From: Hyparrhenia diplandra
Lineage: Eukaryota > Streptophyta > Magnoliopsida > Poales > Poaceae
DNA: 64,000 nucleotides
Assembly: GCA_015847255.1 (NCBI GenBank)
Contig: JADLZK010009294.1
Span: 558,001-622,000, forward strand
Direction of reading: 5' to 3'
Shown: positions 56,548 to 64,000 of the stretch, piece after piece
How positions within the stretch are numbered: position 1 is the stretch's first letter
Layout of the letters: every line of letters begins with the position of its first letter
The notes under the pieces: model-generated
Told to the model about the DNA's origin: nothing
Database searches by the model: none
Seen by the model: the letters and a program-made list of their open reading frames with translations, nothing else
Program-made: the position numbers and the translations under genes

Positions 56548-58040
56548 TTCTCCCCCTAAGTCTTGTGTGGTGCCTTTTGGGGAATTTGAGCCATCCCAAT
56601 CCTCGCACGCATCTCCTGGAACTTGACTCGCCGAGAGACTTGGTGAGGAAGTCCGCGAGCTGATCCCGGGTGTTGATGTAGCCGGCCTTGATGCCTCTCT
56701 CCTCCAAGCAGCTCCGGATGAAGTGGTACTTGATGCGGATGTGCTTGCTGTGCTCGTGGAAGACGGGATTCTTTGCCAAGGCCAAGGTGGACTTGCGGTC
56801 CACCCTGAGCTCCACTGCCTGTGCGTCCTTGCCAAGGAGATCGCCCAGCAGCCGAGCCAGCCACAAAGCTTTGTGTCGAAGCGGTAGTAGCAGCGATGTA
56901 CTCCGCCTCACACCAGACGGGGGCCACCACCGCCGCTTGACCGACCGCCCGGCTAACGAGGCACTTCGAGGAAGAAGAGCGTCCTGGTGGTGCTCTTGTT
57001 GTTGTCGATGTCGCCGGGCGAGGTCGCTTGTCGTGTACCGATGAAGTGCTCCCGCACCGGGCTCCTCGGGTAGTGCAAGCCGTAGTCGGAGGTGCCCGCA
57101 ACGTAGCGAAGGATCCTCTTCACGACCGCCGATGCTTCGTCATCGGTCGCTGCATGAACCGATCGACGCGTAGCCCACGGCGAACGCCGGGTTCGGCGCG
57201 TGTGGACGAGGTAACGAAGGCAGCCCACGATGCGTCGGTACGATGGCGTCAACCACCTTTGTCGTGCTCTCGCGGCTCGGCTTCACCTCTCCTCCATGGG
57301 GAGAGCGGCGGGTTGCGGCCGGTGAGGCCGCCCGGCTCGACAATGCGCTTGGCGTGGGAAGTATGACGAAGAGAGATCCGGAGGGGCCCCTGGTGGACCT
57401 AGATCCCCGGGTAGAAGGAGAGGGGGCCCAAGTCGCTCATCCGGAAGGTGGCCTTCATCTCTTCCTTGAGCGCTTCCACCTCTTCTTCCTTGCTACCTGT
57501 GATCACCAAGTCTTCGACGTAGATGCCTACCAGCAGGGCATTGCCTCCCTTGCCCCGCCGGTAGACCGCAGCCTCGTGAGGGCTTTGCTGAAACCCCATC
57601 TGCTTGAGAGTGGAGTCCAGCTTGTCGTTCCAAGCTCGTGGTGCCTACCGCAAGCCGTAGAGAGACTTGCGCAGGCGGAGAACCTTGTTCTCCTTGTCGG
57701 GGATGACGAATCCCGGCGGCTGGCGGACGTAGACCTCTTCCTTCAAGTCACCGTTGAGGAAGGCCGACTTGACGTCCATGTGGTGCACGCAACGGACTCC
57801 ATACGCCGCAACGGGCGCGAAAGCGTCGTCGAAGTCGACTCCCTCCTGATGAACGAAGCCGCGGGCCACGAGACGCGCCTTGTGCTTGATCACCGCACCA
57901 GCCTCATCCTTCTTGAGCTTGTACACCCACTTGAGAGTGATGGCGTGGTGTCCGGTGGAAGATCCGCCAGCCTCCCACGTCCGGTTCAGACTTGACAAGG
58001 TCCATATCCTGCTGCATCGCGGCGCCATGCCGCTTCTCCC
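56537..58040 (-). pseudogene. copia I reverse transcriptase and RNase H
   Basis: Minus strand: KWVYKLKKDEAGAVIKHKAR then GFVHQEGVDFDDAFAPVA and MDVKSAFLNGDLKEEVYVRQ (57930-57720). Next VGIYVEDLVITGSKEEEV (near 57535-57480, catalytic YVDD is YVED), FRMSDLGPLSFYPG (near 57445-57400), and RNase H to KHIRIKYHFIRSCLEERGI (near 56735-56680). Frameshifts lie near 57645, 57250 and 56911. The YVED change would impair the enzyme. Confidence 0.9.
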
Positions 58041-59204
58041 TCCGCCTCGGCGAAAGAGCGTGGCTCACCATCCTCTTGCGCCAAGTGCAGCTCAGCGTCG
58101 AAGTCATGCACCGTCATCCCAGGGATAGGCTGATCGCCGAGGATGTTCTCCATGGTGCGGTAGCGAAGTGGCTCGCCGTCGTGGTAAGCGTCGACGCAGT
58201 CCTCGTCGTTGGGCAGTGGAGTGGCGAACTCCATCGTCCGCTGACTGGCCGAAGCTGCCGATGTAGGAGAGTGGGCAGCCGGTGTAGGAGAGCGGGCAGC
58301 CGGTGTAGGAGAGCGGGGCGTATCCAAAGGCTGGTGGTGGTGGTGGACTCGCTGGTGGTGCTGGCGGTGGAGTACTCGCCCGAGTTGTCGGCGAGCCGGG
58401 TCTTTGGAGAGGCGAGCTCGGTGAAGAAGAGCCGCTAGCTCCCCCGCTCTCTTCGAAGTGGGACGTGCTCGACGACGGTCTCTCGAGTCGGTAGAGCCGT
58501 CGTCCACCGCCTTGTCCCAGGTCCGTCCAGCTTTGCCCTTCGTCGAACATGACGTCCCGAGAGATGTGGACGCGTATGTCGTAGGTTCGAGGACGCAGAG
58601 GCCTTGACCCTCCTCCGCGTAGCCGATGAAGACCCCGGGTGTACCCGGTCGTCGAGCTTGCCCTTCCACGCGGTCCGCCTCGCTCCGCGTCCGCGAAAAA
58701 AAGTCGACTCCACTCGTAGCCGCCCGCATCGCGTCCGCCGAGTCCGCCGCGCCCGCATCGCGTAGCTCCCTCGCGTGACCGCCCTGGGCGACCTCATCTC
58801 CACGCAGGGCTGCGGCAGCGGCGCGTGCGGAAAGCGATAGCTCCCTCGCCGCTTCCCGCGATACCGCTTGCCGCTTCGCAGCCGACCTCCGCTGCCCGCG
58901 CCGCAGCTCGGCTCGGCGGCCGCGAGTCTCGCGTGCTCGGTGGCTACCTGCTCGCCTCGCGCCGCCATCTCCTCCTCGCGCCGGTCCGCCACCGCTTGCT
59001 GGCTGCTAGGCGCTTCAGCGGTCCCGGCAACCGCGGCGGCTCAGCGGCGTCCGCGTCCGTCGTCGTCCGCGACGCCTTCGTCGCGTCTAGCGCCGCTGCC
59101 GGGCCGCCCTTTCCGAAGTGGGCGACTTCGATGGAGGATTGGGAGGACTGGAGTGACAGCGGTGGCTGGGCATGGCCGACGGATTGGGATGGGTAAGAGG
59201 AAGG

Positions 59205-59427
59205 GGAAAACCCTGTTTTGCAACTGATTTCGTTCCCCTTTGCCACACCCCAACAAGGGCCGGCTATTGCATACATATAGCAGTAGGTTCTTGGTCCTTA
59301 AGAAAGGATTACAGCATTTTCCTTAATAGATGCTCAAGCAAGATGCCAAAGTAAAATTAGGATAAGATAAGGGTGCTTATGCAGCCACCCACTACTCATA
59401 TGGATAACTACAAGACTTAAGCTATCA
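59205..59427 (-). repeat. copia I 5' LTR remnant
   Basis: Matches the other LTR from TTTTGCAACTGATTTC to AAGCTATCA, but the inner 20 or so bases and the primer-binding site are replaced, so the inner LTR edge was lost in a deletion. Confidence 0.85.
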
Positions 59428-59432
59428 GTTGG

Positions 59433-60410
59433 AGCTCCTATAGACAAGGTGAGAGGAGAGTTGGGAGACCACATGCATGCCGCCGTGCCGAGTTGCGCAT
59501 GCATGAGCGTGGGCCCTAGGGCCGAGGCCGGGGCCATCGCCTTGGCCTTGGCCAGATGTGATGTGTTGGGCCATGTTTTGGAGTTGAGGACAATTGTAAC
59601 ATGGTCGAAGCAACGATCAAGAGGGGGCACAATGGATTAATGGATTGGCGTGAAAGGGAAAACGGGTAAAACCACGTGCACGTGACACAACAGTAGGGCA
59701 AACACGACATGACTATGTTGCCCCTGTGAGAATCAGTCCAGGTTCATCCCCCCTTGAGCCGAGGCTGCTTAAATGCAGCAGCTTCTCCCCTTCTCCTACC
59801 ACCAGAAGCCATCTTCCTCCACACCACTGTGTTCTTGAGCTTGAGTTGTTATCTACCATATCGGGCCCGAGCTCCTTGCATGCACAAGGGGCTTAGGCAA
59901 GCAGGCCTCCAAAGCTCCGCCTATCAGCATACCTGCACGGGTAGGCGGGTGATCAAGTTTTTGGGAGCACATCTTCATGACTGCTCTTGCCTGATCCAGC
60001 GGCTCCGTTCTTCCCTGAGCTATCAGCTGCACTGACGACCAACCGCTCGCAGGACTTCACTGCATACCTCTGCCTGTGTGCAGGCCACCATGACCCAGAC
60101 CAGAACTGGTGCTCATGGTGGTAACAGTGTTTCCCTTACCTCGGGCTCAGGATCCACTCAAGGATACAGACTAAACTCAACTCTAGTGCATATGGCGATG
60201 TGTACTATGATATTGTGTTTAGGATCCGCTGCAACTTGTTTCGGCAGCGGATCTGCATATGTGATGCTTAAGTTGCTCATGTTAGTATAATTAATGTCGG
60301 ATTTATGGATTAAAGCATGCCGTAAAATGACTAAATATTCAACAGATTGCTCATGCTTATTTGAAGATCTTGGGGTTTGCCATTCTTTTTCCTAACATCT
60401 CTGTATTCAG
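59433..60410. other. intron end with possible older copia LTR/gag leader
   Basis: Contains a GC-rich leader-like region and a TGAHGGNSVSLTSGSGSTQG frame near 60094-60153 that could be a copia gag start. Nothing decisive. Ends at TATTCAG before exon 24. Confidence 0.35.
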
Positions 60411-60514
60411 GGTCCGATTTCACTATGCCAATTCTGATATATTGGATCGCCTTTTTCATCTTACACGGGGTGGTGTAAGTAAAGCATCCAATCTTAATGA
60501 AGACATACTTGGAG
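60411..60514 (+). CDS. callose synthase exon 24
   Basis: VRFHYANSDILDRLFHLTRG, GVSKASNLNEDILG. Matches RVRFHYGHPDVFDRxFHxTRGGxSKAS; three residues usual before the Asn-Leu are absent. Open frame. Confidence 0.97.
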
Positions 60515-60601
60515 GTGCTATCTTCTTTTGCCGTTGCTGCATGAATTTTGGATTGGACCTGATGCACCGGCAATAACAATGTGCTTATTATGATGATGCA
60601 G

Positions 60602-60831
60602 GGTTCAGTTCCACACTGCGGGAAGGTGATGTTATTCATACTGAGTACATGCAAGTTGGCAAGGGAAGAAATGTGCATCTCAATCAAATATCCCTACTTG
60701 AGGCGAAGATAGCAATTGGTAATGGAGAACAGACACTAAGCCGTGATATCCATCGGCTAGGGCACCATTTTGATTTCTTCAGAATGTTGTCTTGTTACTA
60801 TACCACAGTTGGTTTCTACTTCAGTGCATTG
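60602..60831 (+). CDS. callose synthase exon 25
   Basis: Two bases plus 76 codons: FSSTLREGDVIHTEYMQVGK, NQISLLEAKIAIGNGEQTLS, HFDFFRMLSCYYTTVGFYFS. Family blocks GKGRDVGLNQI, NGEQxLSRD and FDFFRMLSxYFTTVGFY are clear. Starts the C-terminal membrane block. Confidence 0.98.
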
Positions 60832-60914
60832 GTAATTTACTGTACTGAATTTCTCAGTTTCTGAATTGGCAGTTACTAATCTTGAACATTCCCAATATTT
60901 CTTTTTGAACTTAG

Positions 60915-61709
60915 ATTACAGTTTGGACCATATATGTTTTCCTGTTTGGGCGGTTATATATTGTCCTTAGTGGCTGTGACGAAGCATTGGCCTCTGGGAG
61001 TATTTCTGTGCATAACACATCTCTCCAAGTTGCAGTTGCATCAGAGTCTTTTGTACAATTTGGGTTCTTAGTGGTACTACCAATGATAATGGAAATTGGT
61101 CTAGAGAGCGGATTCAGAACAGCATGCAGTGACTTTGTAATAATGCAACTTCAGCTGGCATCTGTCTACTTCACATTTTCACTTGGGACCAAATCCCACT
61201 ACTATGGAAAGACATTGCTACATGGAGATGCTGGGCTGAGAGCCACCAGGCGCGGATTTGTTGAGTACCGTGCTAAATTTGCTGAAAACTATCGACTCTA
61301 TGCTCGCAGCCATTTTGTCAAAGGTATCGAGCTGCTATTTTTGCTAGTTTTGTACGGAATTTTTGGGCATTTAGGTAGAGGCGCTATGCCGTACCTCTTC
61401 ACTGTCTCTGCGTGGTTCATTGTGGGGAGTTGGCTCTTTGCACCATTCCTATTCAATCCTTCTGGATTTGAGTGGCAGAATATCGTGGATGACTGGTCCA
61501 ATTGGAATAAGTGGATCAATGTCCGTGGAGGTATTGGTATAGCTCCTGAAAAAAGCTGGGAGTCTTGGTGGGAAAAGGAGCAGTTGGATCTTTGGTACAG
61601 TGGGAAGTGTGGTAAGATGGTTGAAATATTGCTTGCCTTGCGATTCTTTATATACCAATTTGGTCTTGTGTATCATTGGAGCCAAATTAAGCATGTCCGG
61701 TGGGTGGTG
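60915..61709 (+). CDS. callose synthase exon 26 (largest visible exon)
   Basis: 265 codons, fully open. Order: membrane segment ITVWTIYVFLFGRLYIVLSG, LQVAVASESFVQFGFLVVLP, GLESGFRTACSDF, FTFSLGTKSHYYGKTLLHGD, RATRRGFVEYRAKFAENYRL, YARSHFVKGIELLFLLVLYG, WLFAPFLFNPSGFEWQNIVD, DDWSNWNKWI and WESWWEKEQ. Where relatives have R-P-T-G (the RXTG motif proposed to bind UDP-glucose) this copy has R-A-T-R at 61239-61250. Ends at GTAAGT. Confidence 0.98.
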
Positions 61710-61797
61710 GTAAGTTAATTTATCCTGCATGTCATTAAGGTGGTTTTATATTTTATGCTTATTGTCTGCAGTTTTTCTAATTAATGCTTATTTCCAG

Positions 61798-61848
61798 GTC
61801 TATGCCTGCTCCTGGGCTATATTTTTCGCAATTTTTCTCGCTATGAAG
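61798..61848 (+). CDS. callose synthase exon 27
   Basis: 17 codons, VYACSWAIFFAIFLAMK, a membrane segment between TTCCAG and GTATAA. Confidence 0.95.
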
Positions 61849-62079
61849 GTATAATTAAATTTAATGTTTCTTCACTGAACTTTGGTACACTCAGTCTCCG
61901 CAGAGCATGATGGGTGGTTATGAAAGTAATGTTCTAGTGAAAATCCTGTTTGATATTTTGAGTTTAGAAACTTGCTAGATATTTGTAAAAGTTATAGATA
62001 AATGCTGGAATCTTGCTGGAAGATCCTTACTATTATATGAAATGCTGGAGTAATTATATCTTTTCCTTTTCTTTTCCAG

Positions 62080-62259
62080 ATCGTATCTTTCAGCCGCCGG
62101 AGGTTCAGTGCAGAGTTCCAGCTTCTCTTTCGGTTGATAAAGGGTCTCATAACTGTTATCCCCTTTCTTGTAATTTCTATAAGAATCCCTCACATCACAG
62201 CAGTTGACATCCTCGTCTGTGTCGTTTCTTTGATGCCTGCTGGATGGGGATTGCTTCTG
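62080..62259 (+). CDS. callose synthase exon 28
   Basis: 60 codons: IVSFSRRRFSAEFQLLFRLI, KGLITVIPFLVISIRIPHIT, LVCVVSLMPAGWGLLL. Matches VSxGRRRFSADFQLxFRLIKGL and FMPTGWGLL. Confidence 0.97.
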
Positions 62260-62347
62260 GTTAGTGAGAGAACATATGCATGCTCGTCCACCCTCTCTGC
62301 CCGGGAACATGACTGACTATCTATTGTTGTCTCCCCTTCTCTTGCAG

Positions 62348-62575
62348 ATTGCACAAGCAATGAAACCTATTGTTTACAGGTTGGGGTTCTGGGGATCAAC
62401 TAAAGCTCTTGCCAGGCGCTATGATATGTCCATGGGGCTCCTCTTATTCGCACCCGTTGCCTTCCTTGCTTGGTTTCCAGTTTTATCTGAATTCCAGACC
62501 AGGATTCTCTTCAACCAGGCTTTCAACAGTGGTCTACAGGTTTATCGTATCCTCGGAAAGCACAAGAAAAACTAA
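62348..62575 (+). CDS. callose synthase exon 29 and stop
   Basis: 75 codons and TAA: IAQAMKPIVYRLGFWGSTKA, LLLFAPVAFLAWFPVLSEFQ, TRILFNQAFNSGLQVYRILG. The family's final membrane segment and QTRxLFNQAFSRGLQIxRIL tail are complete, so the stop is the natural one. Confidence 0.98.
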   Translation: MAQAMKPIVYRLGFWGSTKALARRYDMSMGLLLFAPVAFLAWFPVLSEFQTRILFNQAFNSGLQVYRILGKHKKN

Positions 62576-64000
62576 TACATTGTCAGAAAAAGGAGCAGAT
62601 TCATTGTTTATTTAGCAAGCTTGTGCATTCCTTCCTTTTGGGAAAAAAAGATTTATTATATATCTAGCACTGGTTCGTACTTCTAGAAATCGAAGCACAC
62701 ACGTCAGCACGTGTTTGTTTAACCTGCCCATTATGTTCAGTGATATTATTCAGTGTTAGCATTGTGTAGTCCTAAATCCTAACGAACTACAGTAGGTTAT
62801 AACTGTGTCTCTGTCTTCGCCAACACTGGAACAGCATAAGTATGTTTCCTTTCATTTTGAGACGTAACTAGAACTGAAACGTATGTTGACACTGCAGACT
62901 GCCGTTCTGGATCTGATTCTCTTGAGGTCACATGTTGTGTTGTTTGGAACTTGTTTAAAAAAAAATCCTACATGGTTTCTTTTCTTTTTGTTGAAGTGCT
63001 GTCGCAGATCCTTTGGAACCCTTCGGGCTATTGTCTCACACCAAGAGCTGATCTCCAATGGGTCAACATGATGCTTGATTAGTTCGACAATTGAAGTGCT
63101 CCCAAGTTAAAATTGGCTTCAATCAATTTTGGTGAAATTGCAAAGCAAACATAAATATATGCCAGTCTCCAGCAATCCGTTACATATGACGCTCTCTTGA
63201 AGTGGCGTCCACTCAATTGCAGTTTGTCTACCATGAGGAATTTTCCTTTGTATGAGTGTCCAAGGAAAAAGGTTGCATTTGTTTTTCTTGTGTGCCTTCC
63301 AAATTAGGCCCGGTCGGTATCTCCCGTATATATATGATCACTTGAATTGAGTGGTAGGTAAGCTGAGTGCATGGAATACTCTCCATTGTTGTCTATTTCC
63401 AAAATTCGACATCGTGCACCTCGTCAGGCAGTATGTTCTGTATCTATGATGAGATAGGATAACAAAAATCTATAATAATGAAACGAATTCCTCAATGGTG
63501 GGCGTGTGGGGGCGCCCTCTGCAAGCCATCTCGGATCGCAGCCACCACGGAAATGGGCAGCGGCTCCCAGTTCGTAGCGAGACGAGACACGCGTCATGCG
63601 TGGATGTCAGGTGACTGTCCCATGGAGGGCGGCGGCGATGGCCGGCGGGCTAGAGCTCGGTCTCGGGCGGTGCGGGAGGAGCGGGGTGACGCGGGGCAGG
63701 AGCCTCGCTGACATCAAACGCCGCAGCGGAGCGGCGGCGGCCGCGGTCTGCGAGCGCGGGCGAGGTGGAGTGGAGACGGCGGCCGGCCGCGGAGCGAATC
63801 GATGGCCAGACGAGGCGAGCCGCACGCTTTTGTGTTTGTGCTGCATCGCGGCCGTTGGATGGCGAGGCTGGAAGCCCTCGAGCCGCATCCAACCATCCAC
63901 GGAACGCCGGCATCATCACAGGCCTATCGGCGTCTGGGAAGCCGACTGAGCTGCGTGGCCTGTCCACTTCTGATCAGCCGACGCGCTCCCATTGCTGGCC
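62576..64000. other. 3' flank of callose synthase
   Basis: Contains the presumed 3' UTR just after the stop and AT-rich flank. From 63480 the composition becomes GC-rich with overlapping frames on both strands but no recognisable protein. It may be the start of a neighbouring transposon or gene beyond the window. Confidence 0.5.

Larger units (their letters stand above)
56316..59427 (-). mobile_element. copia I with GTTGG target duplication, internally deleted
   Basis: GTTGG flanks both ends (56311-56315, 59428-59432). Left LTR 56316-56547 and right LTR remnant about 59210-59427 match closely, both ending AAGCTATCA. Minus-strand coding includes a gag start (59276-58944), integrase C-terminus, reverse transcriptase and RNase H. 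Gag C-terminus, protease and integrase core are deleted near 58730. This is the best-dated-looking insertion in the window by preservation. Confidence 0.92.
13242..62575 (+). pseudogene. callose synthase (CalS/GSL), 3' three quarters, 29 exons, three frameshifts
   Basis: Plant callose synthases are plasma-membrane 1,3-beta-glucan synthases that polymerise glucose from UDP-glucose for cell plates, plasmodesmata, phloem and pollen walls. The visible exons give, in order: the N-terminal membrane block (exons 1-8), the large cytoplasmic glucan synthase domain (PF02364, about exons 13-26) and the C-terminal membrane block (exons 25-29) with stop TAA at 62573-62575. Diagnostic blocks include KVNFVELRSFWHIF, VYFMDTQIWYAIFST, RGMMYYRKALELQ, FTYVVSCQQYGIYKRSG, VRFHYANSDILDRLFHLTRG and NYRLYARSHFVKGIELLF. 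Sequence resembles the CalS1-7 clade more than CalS9/10 or CalS11/12. The N-terminal quarter is not in the window. All intron phases agree. Frameshifts in exons 12, 17 and 22 would truncate the product; each is a single base in a homopolymer, so assembly error is possible. Introns are 80 bp to 11 kb, the long ones filled with transposons. Confidence 0.95.

Noticed and set aside
63478..63967. Overlapping GC-rich frames at the right edge as a new gene
   Set aside because: No recognisable domain and several equal alternatives on both strands; cannot be supported from this window.
1..64000. CRISPR arrays, bacterial operons or phage genes
   Set aside because: No regularly spaced repeats or prokaryotic coding organisation; introns and plant transposons throughout.

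Overview
The window is plant nuclear DNA, most likely from a panicoid grass. It has GT-AG introns, nested Ty1/copia, Ty3/gypsy, L1, Helitron, CACTA, Mutator-like and MITE insertions, and CACTA subterminal repeats of the TTTGCCGAGTG type that are common in maize and sorghum relatives. No bacterial, viral or organellar gene set is present.

The only host gene I can support is one callose synthase (plant 1,3-beta-glucan synthase, CalS/GSL family) on the + strand. Its last 29 exons run from about 13242 to the stop codon at 62575. They add up to about 1,438 codons of a protein that is normally 1,750-1,950 residues, so the N-terminal quarter lies upstream of the window or has been lost. Splice phases agree across all 28 visible introns. 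Three exons carry single-base indels, each in a homopolymer run (near 38611, 41623 and 48940). The copy is therefore either a young pseudogene or an intact gene with assembly errors. The last six exons, 60411-62575, are fully open.

Layout. 1-13241 is upstream intron or flank made of transposons: a copia copy (1-3300, minus), an RTE-type LINE 3' end, an L1 split by a 3.0-kb solo-LTR-like insertion (7395-10400), and a decayed copia RT/RNase H region with a tandemly duplicated 3' end. The intron at 13582-23927 holds an antisense L1 split by a copia element with both LTRs, a copia LTR-gag fragment joined to L1 sequence, and a second antisense L1. The intron at 24493-32558 holds two outward-facing Helitron ends, one Helitron carrying a piece of an RNase H-like gene and the other a head-to-tail dimer. 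It also holds a 1,181-bp Mutator-like element with a 9-bp target duplication, a partial CACTA, and a complete 574-bp CACTA with a tRNA-like core. The intron at 32952-37176 holds Ty3/gypsy remnants and a palindromic MITE. The intron at 39512-41328 holds a gypsy-type LTR, and 43648-48710 holds a copia gag-integrase region. The intron at 49217-60410 holds four copia copies and a nest of MITEs; one of the copia copies is flanked by GTTGG. 62576-64000 is 3' flank.

No operon-like or multi-gene system is visible. The biological interest is one large callose synthase locus whose introns have become a stack of nested transposons, several of them carrying captured gene or tRNA sequence.
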